64,000 nucleotides of DNA from assembly GCA_963700425.1 (NCBI GenBank), contig CAVOXO010000003.1:620001-684000 (forward strand), read 5' to 3'. The position numbers and the translations under genes are program-made. The notes beneath the pieces were generated by a model. That model was not told where the DNA came from and searched no databases. It saw only the letters and a list, made by a program, of their open reading frames with translations. Below are positions 18,909 through 27,643 of the stretch, piece after piece (position 1 is the stretch's first letter; each line of letters starts with the position of its first letter). This DNA comes from CAVOXO01 sp963700425. Its GTDB lineage: Bacteria; Actinomycetota; Acidimicrobiia; Acidimicrobiales; Microtrichaceae.

Positions 18909-19574
18909 ATGGCGGTGGGGATGACGGAGACGACGTCGGAGGTTGGTTCGACATCGGGTCAGCCCGAACGCCGAGCGTCGGGGCGTCATCGGGTCCGCCG
19001 CGTCCTTCTGGTGGGCATCGCGGTGGTGATCGGATACGTGGGTGTGACCACCGTTCAGGTCTGGCGGGCCTCGACGTGGAATGAGACCGGTGCAGCGGAT
19101 GCAGCTGTCGTTCTGGGAGCGGCTCAGTACGACGGGCGGCCCAGCGACGTGTACCGGGGTCGGCTCGATCATGCCGCTGACCTCTATTCCGACGGCCATG
19201 TCGACACGGTCGTGGTCACCGGAGCGGGTGCCACGGGAGATCGGTTCACCGAGGCGTACAGCGGGCTCACCTATCTGCGTGGGCAGGGGATCCCCGAAGA
19301 CGATCTGTTGGTGGTCGACGATGGCGAATCGACGTGGGAGTCGCTGGCGGCCGCACGTCGCGTGCTGGCGGATCGCCGGCTCGACGAGGTGTTGTTGGTC
19401 TCGGACCCCTATCACTCCTACCGACTCAAGGCGATTGCGGCCGAGCTCGACATGTCGGCCCAGGTTTCACCCACGACCGGCGACGCACAGGTGTCGCAGT
19501 TCCTGAGGGAGTCGGGACTGGTGTCGGTAGGGCGGATCATCGGCTACCGGCGGTTGGCGAACCTGGTTGGGTGA
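18909..19574 (+). CDS. DUF218 (YdcF/SanA-like) membrane-anchored protein
   Basis: A 221-residue protein with one N-terminal transmembrane helix (residues ~31-50, VLLVGIAVVIGYVGVTTVQVW) and a DUF218 domain: AAVVLGAAQYDGRPSDVYRGRLDHAADLY, VVVTGAGATGDRFTEA, ESTWESLAAARRVL and LLVSDPYHSYRLKAIA. The family is linked to envelope integrity and vancomycin sensitivity (SanA), but its reaction is unknown. It starts 16 bp after gltX with a GGAGGGGAG ribosome site, so it is likely cotranscribed with gltX. Confidence 0.85.
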   Translation: MAVGMTETTSEVGSTSGQPERRASGRHRVRRVLLVGIAVVIGYVGVTTVQVWRASTWNETGAADAAVVLGAAQYDGRPSDVYRGRLDHAADLYSDGHVDTVVVTGAGATGDRFTEAYSGLTYLRGQGIPEDDLLVVDDGESTWESLAAARRVLADRRLDEVLLVSDPYHSYRLKAIAAELDMSAQVSPTTGDAQVSQFLRESGLVSVGRIIGYRRLANLVG

Positions 19575-19672
19575 CCGTCGCTCGGCGATGAGGTATGAGG
19601 TTTCGTCGGATGCCGCGGAGCCGCTACAGTCTCGGTGCCCTCATGGGCGCCCGCTCCACGGAGTGGACCCTT

Positions 19673-19744
19673 TCGGGGGTGGTGTAATTGGCAACACAGC
19701 TGGTTCTGGTCCAGCCATTGGGGGTTCGAGTCCTCCCCCCCGAG
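19673..19744 (+). tRNA. tRNA-Gln (anticodon CTG)
   Basis: All arms can be drawn: acceptor TCGGGGG/CCCCCGA, D-arm GTGT/ACAC, anticodon stem GCTGG/CCAGC with loop TTCTGGT (anticodon CTG at 19706-19708), T-arm GGGGG TTCGAGT CCTCC with one G-T pair, and discriminator G. CCA is not encoded. A possible -10 box TACAGT is at 19625. It precedes tRNA-Glu by 63 bp. Confidence 0.95.
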
Positions 19745-19807
19745 CTCACAGCAACACACATCGTCGGCCGACCGACGTGGCGCATCGCCACCCGGACGGC
19801 AGTCCTT

Positions 19808-19880
19808 GCCCCCATCGTCTAGCGGCCTAGGACACCACCCTCTCAAGGTGGCGGCACGGGTTCGAATCCCGTTGGGGGTG
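19808..19880 (+). tRNA. tRNA-Glu (anticodon CTC), integration target
   Basis: Complete cloverleaf: acceptor GCCCCCA/TGGGGGT, anticodon stem CCACC/GGTGG with loop CTCTCAA (anticodon CTC), T-arm CGGGTTCGAATCCCG, and discriminator G at 19880. CCA is not encoded. The 3' half, from the anticodon loop onward, is repeated downstream near 26.1, 27.6 and 46.9 kb and in decayed form at 49.4 kb. This marks the gene as the attachment site of the accessory region on its right. Confidence 0.95.
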
Positions 19881-20227
19881 CTCCTCGAAACCCTTGGTAT
19901 TGCAGGGTTCTCGGCGTTCGACCGTCAGGGATTCCCTGATCTCATCTCGCGGATATCCCGCGGGCGCCGCGAGATGAACCGCCTCGCCTGCTAGCGAGAT
20001 CCCCGATTTTGCAGGGTTCCTGAGCTGTCGTGCCGCCACCTTTTCGAGGTGGCGGCACCGCTCATCGAGGACAGCTGTACCGGAGCGATCGCTCGGAGCG
20101 TGTGGTTGGGTTTCTCGAGTCTCACACTCACCAGCCTGCGTCGAACGCGGCGAGATTCAGAGTCTCTCGTCTGTGCGCCAGAGAAGCCCGGAATTCCGGG
20201 CCGGATGGACTTGTGACACCTTCAGGG
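19838..20227 (+). repeat. Long direct repeat copy 1 (starts inside tRNA-Glu)
   Basis: From the tRNA-Glu anticodon loop through CACCTTCAG this ~388-bp stretch matches 27594-27981 with about ten differences. It contains the tRNA 3' half, a CATCTCGCG/CGCGAGATG hairpin, TTGCAGGGTTC twice, the 29-nt anticodon-arm mimic (20031-20059) and the palindrome CCCGGAATTCCGGG (20187-20200). No gene is convincing; a frame beginning MPPPFRGGG simply reads the hairpin. The rest of the gap to 20390 holds only the upstream region of the next gene. Confidence 0.85.
20031..20059 (+). repeat. Anticodon-arm-mimic hairpin (copy 1)
   Basis: GTGCCGCCACC and GGTGGCGGCAC form perfect 11-bp arms around the 7-nt loop TTTTCGA. 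The inner stem CCACC/GGTGG and 7-nt loop equal the anticodon stem-loop of the nearby tRNA-Glu, with loop CTCTCAA replaced. Such inverted arms flanking a 7-bp core are what tyrosine recombinases use in tRNA anticodon-loop attachment sites. Confidence 0.7.
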
Positions 20228-20390
20228 TGTCGGGGCGACAGTGCGAGGCATGTCATCGCGGTTTTCGATGCGCGTTGTTGGCAGCACCGCTAGGTTCGGT
20301 GGCTGCAACACGAGGGTGGTCGTTGCGGCCACACCTTCTCCCTCGTGGAGCTTCTTTCAATCCGGCGGACGACGCCAAGAGAGGACTGCT

Positions 20391-23300
20391 ATGCCGAATA
20401 CAGGGATCTCGAAGCTCAGAGTTTTGTCGGCGGGCATCCGCGCAGCGTCGACAAGACCATTGTTCTCTCGGCTTGCTCGTCGGCGACAGGGCCTCCGTCG
20501 GGTGGGGTCGGTCGCGCTCGGGATGGTGGTCGTCACGTCAATTGTCGGTATCGCGCCGGCATCAACGCCAGCGTCGGCTGCGGTCACGCCTGTCGGACCG
20601 TTCACGATCGACGTGCTGAATCGCGAGGAGGTGCGCCAGGCGTGGTATTCGGTGCACGAGGCCTCGGAGGGTATTCCGATCAACTGGACGGGGAACATCG
20701 AGGGGTGCGTTCCCGGCACGGTGTCGGCCGACTTCCTCGACGCCACGTTGACGAGGATCAACTACTTCCGGGCGATGGCGGGTGTTCCGTCGGACGTGAC
20801 GTTCAACGCTCAGAACAACGCCATGGCGCAGGCGTCGGCGTTGATCCAGAGCGCGCGGAACCTCGTCCCGCCTATGTTGAGCCACAACCCGCCGACTGAT
20901 TGGGCGTGTGTTCCCAACAACGATCTGGGTGTGCAGGGCTCCAAGATCTCGAACCTTCAGTTGGGTCTCACCGGCCCGCCGGCGATCGACGCCCTGATAC
21001 ACGATGGCGACATCGTGGGGCACCGGCGGACAATGCTCAATCCGCAGATCCTCTCCATGGGATCGGGCAGCGTCCCCGCGAGCGCCAACGGTGTGGCGGC
21101 CGAGGCCCAGTTGATGATCGACAACCCGTCGCCTCCGGCGGCGGAGCGCCCCACACCGCGACGGTTTCGTGGCGTGGCCGCCCAAAGGGTTCGTCCCAGT
21201 CCAGAACGTCTACCCGCTCTGGTCATTCGTCATGCGCGGCGCGGATTTCGCCAACGCAACTGTCACGATGGCGCGTCCCGACGGGACCGCAGTGCCGGCG
21301 GCCATCCAGAGTCGCGTGAGCTTCGCCGGTCCCGGGATCGTGTGGCTCGCCAACGGCTTGTCGAACTCGTGCCCCCGACCGCCGGCCGGGCCTTGTTCTG
21401 ACACGTGGCCGAGCCCGGCCAGCGACGAGCCGATCGACGTCGTGGTCTCCAACGTCGTCATCGGGGGAGTGGCCCGGACGTTCAACTACAGGGTGACCGT
21501 CTTCGACCCCGCGGTCGCCGATCCGTCTCGCACACCCATCTCTATCACCGGGCCCGATCATCCTGCGCTCAACGTGCCCAGCACCTTCACCGCCAACGCC
21601 ATCCCGAACGCCACCGGCTACCAGTGGCGCACGACGAAGCTGACACCGTTCGAACTCGTCGACGGGGCCGAGGCGGGCGTGGGGAACTTCGAAGCGAGGG
21701 TCGGCGGCTACGACCCGATCAGCACGGCCTCTGCCGCCTCGGGCACGTCGGCGTTCCGTCTCACAACCGGAGAGCCCGGGGGAGCAGTCGGCGGCGGACA
21801 GCAGACACTCACACTGCGGCAGACGGTTGTGCCCGACGCTGCGAGTCAGCTGACCTTCAAGACCCGTGCCCATCGCCTCACGAACATCACCGGTGCCCTC
21901 GACGTCTCGACCGACGACGGGGCCACGTGGAATGCCCTGTACACCGAAGGTTCCACGGATGGCGCTGCCTTCACCAACCAGACGGTGCCGCTCGGTCGGT
22001 TCGCGGGTCAGCACATTCGACTCAGACTGCGGGCCGAGAACGCCGGAACGGGAAACACCAGCTTCCGCAGCGGGGAAGGGTGGTTCGTCGACGACATCGT
22101 GCTCACCGGTTCATCGGCGGCGGCCGCGCCGATCACCAGCGCCGCGGGAGCGCCGCCCTCGTTCACGTTCACACTCACCGAAGCGGCCCAGTTCGACATC
22201 GAGGTCCGCCCACAGTTCGCCGGAAGCGGATTCGGAGCCTGGAGCGCGCCCAAGCGGGTAGCGCCCCTGCCGATATCTGTCGCTCCGGCCATCACGGCCC
22301 AGCCGCAGAGCGCGACGATCGTCGACGGCGGTGCGGCATCGTTCACCGTGGCCGCATCTGGCACGGCTCCGCTGAGCTTCGAATGGAGCCGGAACGGAAC
22401 CCCGCTGGTCGACGGCCCCGGTGTGGCTGGCAGTCGATCCGCGACGCTCAACCTCACGAACGCGGGCGCACCGCAGGCGGGCGCGTACCGGGTCCAGGTC
22501 ACCAATGCCGTCGGCACCGTCACCAGCAGTGACGCCGTGCTGACCGTGACGCCACCCCCGCCGCCGGCTCCGGCGGCGTTGACGTTGGCTGGTGGTGTGG
22601 ACAATGCGACGGTGGGGGTTGCGACGTCGGGGGCGCAGTCGTGGGTTGCTCAGACGGCTGTGTCTCATGATGGTGTCGACGCGGTGCGGAGTGGTGCGGT
22701 TGGGCACGGTCAGTCGACGACGTTGTCGGCGACGGTGACGGGTCCGGCGACGGTGTCGTTCTGGTGGAAGGCCGAGTCGGAGGCTTCGTTCGATTTCTTG
22801 AATGTGGATGTGGATGGTGTGGCACCGTTCGCGGGGATCTCGGGGAACGTGGATTGGCAGCAGAAGACCATCGTGTTGCCGGCTGGTGCGCACACGATCC
22901 GTTGGGTGTATTCGAAGGACGGGTCGGTGTCGGTCGGCCAGGACGCGGGGTGGGTTGATCAGATCACTGTCGGGGCCGCCGCCCCCCCGCCGCCGGCTCC
23001 GGCGGCGTTGACGTTGGCTGGTGGTGTGGACAATGCGACGGTGGGGGTTGCGACGTCGGGGGCGCAGTCGTGGGTTGCTCAGACGGCTGTGTCTCATGAT
23101 GGTGTCGACGCGGTGCGGAGTGGTGCGGTTGGGCACGGTCAGTCGACGACGTTGTCGGCGACGGTGACGGGTCCGGCGACGGTGTCGTTCTGGTGGAAGG
23201 CCGAGTCGGAGGCTTCGTTCGATTTCTTGAATGTGGATGTGGATGGTGTGGCACCGTTCGCGGGGATCTCGGGGAACGTGGATTGGCAGCAGAAGACCAT

Positions 23301-23862
23301 CGTGTTGCCGGCTGGTGCGCACACGATCCGTTGGGTGTATTCGAAGGACGGGTCGGTGTCGGTCGGCCAGGACGCCGGGTGGGTTGATCAGATCACTGTC
23401 GGGGCCGCCGCCCCCCCGCCGCCGGCTCCGGCGGCGTTGACGTTGGCTGGTGGTGTGGACAATGCGACGGTGGGGGTTGCGACGTCGGGGGCGCAGTCGT
23501 GGGTTGCTCAGACGGCTGTGTCTCATGATGGTGTCGACGCGGTGCGGAGTGGTGCGGTTGGGCACGGTCAGTCGACGACGTTGTCGGCGACGGTGACGGG
23601 TCCGGCGACGGTGTCGTTCTGGTGGAAGGCCGAGTCGGAGGCTTCGTTCGATTTCTTGAATGTGGATGTGGATGGTGTGGCACCGTTCGCGGGGATCTCG
23701 GGGAACGTGGATTGGCAGCAGAAGACCATCGTGTTGCCGGCTGGTGCGCACACGATCCGTTGGGTGTATTCGAAGGACGGGTCGGTGTCGGTCGGCCAGG
23801 ACGCGGGGTGGGTTGATCAGATCACTGTCGGGGCCGCCGCCCCCCCGCCGCCGGCTCCCTGA
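20391..23862 (+). CDS. Secreted CAP-domain protein with Ig-like and three tandem 143-residue repeats
   Basis: About 1,157 codons with one frame change near 21145. ATG 20391 (GAGAGGA ribosome site) gives a signal peptide ending near ASTPASAA. Residues ~60-260 form a CAP/SCP domain (TRINYFRAMAGVPSDVTFN, MLSHNPP, GHRRTMLNP). A jelly-roll-like segment follows (FVDDIVLTG), then an Ig-like domain (APAITAQPQSATIVDGG), then three nearly identical repeats ending VGQDAGWVDQITVG and joined by AAPPPPAP linkers. The repeats resemble extracellular beta-sandwich modules common in Planctomycetes and Verrucomicrobia. An adhesive or surface-polymer role is inferred. The gene sits just after the long repeat, inside the island. 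Confidence 0.8.
22567..23853 (+). repeat. Three tandem 429-bp repeats inside the CAP gene
   Basis: The unit starting GCTCCGGCGGCGTTGACG recurs at 22567, 22996 and 23425, an exact 429-bp period (143 codons), with only isolated base differences (for example GACGCCGGG in copy 2). Codons in the repeats favour TCG, GCG and GTG more than the flanking Ig-like domain, and DNA identity is nearly complete. This points to recent amplification or gene conversion; the copy number may be misassembled. Confidence 0.95.
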
Positions 23863-24257
23863 GGCCGGGCGGCTCGGCGCCCCGTATCTGCCGATGCGTG
23901 CATCTCCGACTGCTCGCTCATCCGAGCAGATATGGGATCACTGCGACAACACATCGGTTGTCCGCAGTGATCGCACGAGGTCAAGCCGAGGGGCCCCGGC
24001 CGGGCGCAGCAAGGTTGGGGAGGCGCAGCACTCGGGCTGCCCGTCGCCGGCCAACAGATGGGCGTGGGGGTTCGAGTCGGTGGGCCGACCCGAACGGCCC
24101 CATACCGGTGACTTCGGCTCGTGACCTGACCAAAGGCAGTTCGACTTGGGGGGGTCGCTTCTCCACTTCTCTTCCGATTCGGCTGGGGGCAGACGCGTTT
24201 CGACGGATCGCCGCCGCCGGAGCGGACAACATGACACTCTGAACGCAGGACCAGTGC
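23863..24257. other. Non-coding gap with one long imperfect inverted repeat
   Basis: No credible gene. Bases 23936-23950 (GATCACTGCGACAAC) pair with 23957-23972 around the loop ACATCG, one base bulged. The stem is 74 nt after the CAP gene stop and could end its transcript, but there is no T tract. The remainder shows no pattern I can name. Confidence 0.5.
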
Positions 24258-24411
24258 GTGGAGGCCACAGTGACTGTTGGTGAATCGATGCTGGAGATGG
24301 TCGGAAACACTCCTGTGGTGAAGTTGGCCCACGTGGTGCCTGAGGGCGCCGCCGATGTGTTCGTGAAGCTGGAGTGGTTCAACCCGACGGGCTTGTACAA
24401 GGACCTGGAGG
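24258..24411 (+). pseudogene. 5' fragment of a cysteine synthase-like PLP enzyme
   Basis: The frame starts at GTG 24258 (or GTG 24270) and reads ESMLEMVGNTPVVKLAHVV, then VFVKLEWFNPTGLYKD. This is the N-terminus of CysK/CysM-type enzymes up to the PLP lysine in NPTGxYKD. Homology stops at the codon after KD, exactly where GGGGCCGAGAACTC begins, a junction shared with 48414. The enzyme has lost over 80 percent of its length and cannot be active. Confidence 0.8.
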
Positions 24412-24717
24412 GGCCGAGAACTCGTGCGCGGTCGCGGGTCCGCGGTTGTAGCTGATTCGGTGCGCTCGGTCTCGGGGCTGCGGGCGCGGCGAAGCTGAGG
24501 GTCGCGCGGTAGGGGTTGGCCGTTGGTGGGTGTTTCAGGCTGCGGTGCGGTACTCGTTGATGAGTCCGCCGCAGGTGGTGTGTCGTCGGATCGGATGGCC
24601 TGGCCCGATCGAGACGACATGGCTGTGGTCGTCGGATGCTCGCTGCCCGAGGCCTCGATGCGGCCGATGTTGGTCGTAGCGCGCGAGGTATTCGGCGAGC
24701 AGTGCCCGGAGGTAGGG
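24409..24717 (-). mobile_element. Transposase remnant (C-terminal end of an rve-type transposase)
   Basis: The reverse strand reads LLAEYLARYDQHRPHRGLGQR and ends IRRHTTCGGLINEYRTAA with a stop at 24535. This is the usual C-terminus of IS3/IS481-type integrase-core transposases. No catalytic residues remain. The outer end begins GGGGCCGAGAACTC at the cysK fragment, and the same junction and a similar LINEYR tail occur at 48414-48640. It is fused in frame to the group II intron remnant and toxin gene on its right. Confidence 0.75.
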
Positions 24718-25341
24718 GTCGGACCAGGGCGTGGTGTCGGCTTTTCGGCCGCTCCGTTTCCCTGGCCGCCCTCCGGACCGGACGTGCGACTTCCACCGCA
24801 TCCGGCTCTTCACCAGACCCGTCGGGTGACGGTGCTCGAACCAGTCTGCGAGGTGGGGATCGTGTGGCTCGAGCGGGTAGGCGGTGGAGTAGGCCGCAGC
24901 GGCCTGGGCGGGTGTCGCGAATTTCGATCTTGGCCATAGCGACCTGATGTCGGGTAGGTCGGATGCCCGCGCCGCGTGGACCTTCATGAGGAACGCCTGG
25001 TCGACCGGAGCCCCGATGACCTCGAGCCGGTCGTCCGCCCATATCAGCTCGCCTCTGGCCGGGTCGAAGCCGTGAGGTACGAACGGTGCGGCGCTGTCAT
25101 TGATCCATTGCGGTGCCAGGTCGTGTCGGGTCGCGACCGTCTCGACTGCCGCCTGGAGGACCTCATCGATGGGTGATGCGCTGTCGATGTCTCGGGTTGC
25201 GTCTCGGAGGCCGAGCCAGGCGAGCAGGGCACCTCCGACGACGACGAGCCGCCGGCGTGTCCCGTCATCGGGGAGTTCGCGTGCGACCTCCTGCAGATAT
25301 GTGAGCAAGGTTTCGCCGTCGAGCGTTCGCTGTTCAGACAC
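24535..25341 (-). CDS. Nucleotidyltransferase-like toxin with C-terminus replaced by mobile-element scars
   Basis: A 268-codon frame starting GTG 25341. Residues 1-171 are toxin-like: RRRLVVVGGALLAWLGLRDATRDIDSA resembles the nucleotidyltransferase core of AbiEii/DUF6036 toxins, and PHDPHLADWFEHR is a usual C-terminus. Residues 173-200 translate group II intron domain V, and residues 211-268 are the transposase tail. So the original stop was lost and the frame now runs through two mobile-element scars. It overlaps its antitoxin by 8 nt. Whether the chimera is active is unknown. Confidence 0.65.
   Translation of the reverse strand: MSEQRTLDGETLLTYLQEVARELPDDGTRRRLVVVGGALLAWLGLRDATRDIDSASPIDEVLQAAVETVATRHDLAPQWINDSAAPFVPHGFDPARGELIWADDRLEVIGAPVDQAFLMKVHAARASDLPDIRSLWPRSKFATPAQAAAAYSTAYPLEPHDPHLADWFEHRHPTGLVKSRMRWKSHVRSGGRPGKRSGRKADTTPWSDPYLRALLAEYLARYDQHRPHRGLGQRASDDHSHVVSIGPGHPIRRHTTCGGLINEYRTAA
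24718..24808 (-). mobile_element. Group II intron 3' remnant (domains V and VI)
   Basis: On the minus strand, bases 24808 to 24775 match the 34-nt domain V of bacterial group II introns: the AGC triad at positions 2-4, GCGGT and GTCGC around a GGAA tetraloop, and the distal bulge. The lower stem shows a compensatory change from the common U-A to G-C, plus one A-C mismatch. The next ~57 nt could form domain VI and end GACCCCTAC, after which transposase coding resumes. Intron body and reverse transcriptase are absent, so this is a scar of an intron that sat in the transposase gene. Confidence 0.7.
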
Positions 25342-25915
25342 CGACGGTCGACTTCGATCGGAAGAGGCTCTCGGTGTCGATCATGACGCCACGGCTCGCG
25401 AGTTGGGCGGGGACGGGCCTGCTTCGCCGAGTTGGGGGAGTGAAGGGAACATCGAGCCCAGGAACCGCCTCGGTCCAGGACGGACGCAGCAGGCCGGCAT
25501 CGTCTGCGAGTTTCTCGGCGACTCCGGCGAGAAGCGCGTCAATGACGAGGTCGCCCGCCGGGGGTGGTGGCAGATAGATGGCTTCGGGGATCAGTTCGGG
25601 GTGCAGGGCGAGCTCATCGAGGAGTGTTCGCCAGTCGGTCCAGTGCAACTCGGGCGCGCTCGTCGCTGATCCGCCGGGTGACCAGGAGGACGCGAGGTCG
25701 GCGAGCAGCGGCCGTCGAGACCGAGTGGAGCGGATCGCAACGAGCTCGAAGCCGCACGAGCGCAGCAGTCGCTTCATCGTCGAGAACGTCGGGTCCGTCG
25801 AATGCGCCTCGATCCGTGTGATCGTCGAGGCAGCGACACCGGCGTCTGACGCCAGCGACCGATACGAGCGCCCTGAAGAACGCTTGGCGTTCGAGATGAG
25901 CGTCGCCGCGTCCAT
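25334..25915 (-). CDS. XRE-family antitoxin with C-terminal extension
   Basis: About 193 residues from ATG 25915. Residues 1-55 form a Cro/C1-type helix-turn-helix (ISNAKRSSGRSYRSLASDAGVAASTITRIEAHSTDPTFSTMKRLL); the C-terminal half is a conserved partner segment with LPPPPAGDLVIDALLAGVAEKLADD. Its end overlaps the toxin start, the usual antitoxin-first order. ATG 25915 is preferred over 25927 because TATGCT ends 7 nt before it, giving a leaderless start. The imperfect palindrome TGCGTGTA AGCA TACATGCA (25915-25934) covers the promoter and suggests autoregulation. Confidence 0.75.
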   Translation of the reverse strand: MDAATLISNAKRSSGRSYRSLASDAGVAASTITRIEAHSTDPTFSTMKRLLRSCGFELVAIRSTRSRRPLLADLASSWSPGGSATSAPELHWTDWRTLLDELALHPELIPEAIYLPPPPAGDLVIDALLAGVAEKLADDAGLLRPSWTEAVPGLDVPFTPPTRRSRPVPAQLASRGVMIDTESLFRSKSTVGV

Positions 25916-25982
25916 GCGTGTAAGCATACATGCACACGGACTGGACGGAGTGAAACGATTCGAGCTTGGTGGAGGCCCTCGT

Positions 25983-26154
25983 CCATCTCGCGGATATCCC
26001 GCGGCCGCCCCGGTCCGCTCCGTTCGCCGGCGTTCGCCCCGTCGGACAATGCGCGGAATTCCGCCCGTGGAGGTTCGTCAGGGTTCGTTGCCACCACCTT
26101 CTCGGTCCCTCTCAAGGTGGCGGCACGGGTTCGAATCCCGTTGGGGGTGCTCCT
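25983..26154 (+). repeat. tRNA-Glu-tailed structured repeat, copy B
   Basis: The unit begins CATCTCGCGGATATCCCGCG, continues through GGAATTCCGCCCGTG and TCAGGGTTCGTTG, and ends in an intact tRNA-Glu 3' half plus TGCTCCT (26107-26154). Arms TGCCACCACC (26089) and GGTGGCGGCA (26116) can pair, so the tRNA half supplies the right arm of the hairpin. It lies 68 bp from the XRE antitoxin start. No gene is visible from 25916 to 26537 apart from this and the next repeat. Confidence 0.85.
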
Positions 26155-26470
26155 GAAACCGTTGGTATTGCAGAGTTCTCGGCGGTTCGCCGTCAGGGAT
26201 ACCCTGATCTCATCCCGCGCTCATCCCACGGGCGTCGCGAGGTGGACTGGGTCGGCCGACGACAAAACGCCCGATTCTGCAGGGTTCTCGCGCCTCCGTG
26301 CCGCCACCTTTTCGAGGTGGCGGCAGAAAGCAACGCGGACGGCCGTTCCGGAGCGGGCTGACGTCGCGTGTGGGCTGGGGTTGCCACATGCACGGGAGGC
26401 TGCCGACTATCGCGCTGCCTCGAAACACCTGCGATCGTGGGGCGGATGAGTATTCGATGCCCCCTCACGC
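26155..26470 (+). repeat. Repeat tail after copy B with anticodon-arm mimic
   Basis: After the tRNA half come TTGGTATTGCAGAGTTCTCG, a CTGATCTCATCCCGCG hairpin block, CCCGATTCTGCAGGGTTCTC and a hairpin TGCCGCCACC/GGTGGCGGCA (26299-26325, loop TTTTCGA). Then follows a module shared with 49430-49600: GCGGGCTGACGTCGCGTGTG, then CTCGAAACACCTGCGATCG and GATGAGTATTCG. It is non-coding as far as I can see and ends about 70 bp before the HepT stop. Confidence 0.75.
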
Positions 26471-26537
26471 AGTGCCAGGCACTCGGATCAGGCGCTGCGG
26501 TCGACTTGCGCATTGACCACTTGCCAGGGGATCGGTC

Positions 26538-26873
26538 TCAGTCCGGCTCAGCGCGCTCGAGCAGGGCACGAACCGCGGATTCGAGCGCAGCGAGCTCGTT
26601 CTCGACCACGTCGACGACGATCGCGTGGTCCGTGTCGAAGTAGTGATGAGCGAGGTGGTCACGCATCCGAGCGATCGCTCCCCACGGGACCATCGGCTCG
26701 GTGTCGAGAAGACCCGAATCGATTCCCCTCACGGCCTCGCCGATCTCGATCAACCGGACTCGAACCGCGTCATAGATCAGACCCTGGGACATGTCGCCGT
26801 GCGTCAGGTGATCGTTGATCGCCTCGATCGCGGCAAGGATGTCAGACAATCGAATGGCGTCCCGACGGCTCAC
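26538..26873 (-). CDS. hepT: HEPN toxin of the HepT/MntA system (DUF86)
   Basis: A 111-residue HEPN-domain protein. The RNase motif R-x4-H-x-Y is present as RDHLAHHYF, and the surrounding GLLDTEPMVPWGAIARM and LAAIEAINDHL fit the DUF86/HepT family. These toxins cleave RNA and are silenced when MntA adds AMP groups near the active-site Tyr. The GTG start overlaps the mntA stop by 4 nt (GTGA), the standard MntA-HepT order. The gene is intact. Confidence 0.88.
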   Translation of the reverse strand: MSRRDAIRLSDILAAIEAINDHLTHGDMSQGLIYDAVRVRLIEIGEAVRGIDSGLLDTEPMVPWGAIARMRDHLAHHYFDTDHAIVVDVVENELAALESAVRALLERAEPD

Positions 26874-27178
26874 AGAGCAACGGCCTCGGCGAGCACCTCA
26901 TCGCGCAGCCCCTTGCGCAAGCTCTGTGGCGTGCCGATGTCCACCGAAACTCCGAGGGCCGCCTCGAGGTCAGCCCCGAGCGCGAGCAATTCGAATGGGC
27001 GGGTACCCGGCTCGAACTCGACCAGGAAGTCGAGGTCACTGCCAGGACGGTCCTCGCCACGAACCGCCGAACCGAACAGGGCGATCGACCGACCGTGGTG
27101 TTGAGCCACGATTGCCTTGATCTCCTCGCGGCGAGCCTCGACAAGCTCTCGCAAAGGTGTCGTACCGACGTCGGTCAT
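26870..27178 (-). CDS. mntA: MntA-type nucleotidyltransferase antitoxin
   Basis: A 102-residue minimal nucleotidyltransferase. The catalytic motif is ALFGSAVRGEDRPGSDLDFLVEF (GSx10DxD), followed by LALGADLEAALGVSVDIGTPQSL. In this family the enzyme transfers AMP to HepT and blocks its RNase. ATG 27178 is chosen over TTG 27184 because TACGCT ends 7 nt upstream, giving a leaderless promoter. It is paired with hepT. Confidence 0.88.
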   Translation of the reverse strand: MTDVGTTPLRELVEARREEIKAIVAQHHGRSIALFGSAVRGEDRPGSDLDFLVEFEPGTRPFELLALGADLEAALGVSVDIGTPQSLRKGLRDEVLAEAVAL

Positions 27179-27470
27179 GAACAACAGCGTACGAGCTGTC
27201 AGCTGCCCTCAGCGAAGCAGAAACCCGCGAAGGATGAGCGGCCGCACCGATGAGGGGTGGTGGGCGCGTGGGCCCGGTTCGAGAACATTGCTACCGGGTT
27301 GGCGCTGACGCTCAGCCACATCGGCCGCCTCCTGCTCTGGTACCGGCGGTGGCCTTCATGAAGGTCGCCTCCTAATGGTTGACCCCGGCGAGATGCCCGG
27401 GGAGCGCCGTCATGCTCACCTAGACCGGGGAGGGGGGGGGTCACGTGTTTGCGCCGGATCTAGGCCTGGT
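27179..27470. other. Gap between mntA promoter and repeat copy C
   Basis: About 290 bp without a convincing gene. A plus-strand frame reads ENIATGLALTLSHIGRLLLWYRRW and then stops; it has no start signal and may be a remnant. A run of nine G residues near 27431 is a likely consensus weak point. Confidence 0.35.
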
Positions 27471-27643
27471 CTCATCTCGCGGATGTCTCGCGGCCGCTCC
27501 GGTTCGCTCCGTCCGCCGGCGTTCGCTCTCGCGGAAGGCGCCCGGAATTCCGCCCGTGTGGGTTCGTCACGGTTCGGTGCCGCCACCTTCTGGGTCCCTC
27601 TCAAGGTGGCGGCACGGGTTCGAATCCCGTTGGGGGTGCTCCT
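27471..27643 (+). repeat. tRNA-Glu-tailed structured repeat, copy C
   Basis: Same architecture as copy B: CTCATCTCGCGG start, CGGAATTCCGCCCGTGTGGG, GGTTCGGTGCCGCCACC, then the full tRNA-Glu 3' half from CCCTCTCAAGG to TGCTCCT. The arms GTGCCGCCACC (27577-27587) and GGTGGCGGCAC (27605-27615) are fully complementary. It is contiguous with long direct repeat copy 2. Confidence 0.85.

Noticed and set aside
20030..20293. Small protein MPPPFRGGGTAHRG repeated at 20030, 26298 and 27787
   Set aside because: The frame is created by the hairpin repeat itself, varies after the repeat ends, and has no start signal.
22567..23853. Regular repeats considered as a CRISPR or non-coding array
   Set aside because: The period is 429 bp, the repeats lie in one open frame with conserved protein sequence, and there are no short unique spacers or cas genes.
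24763..24815. TGLVKSRMRWKSHVR as a conserved basic protein motif
   Set aside because: It is the translation of group II intron domain V and appears in unrelated frames for that reason.
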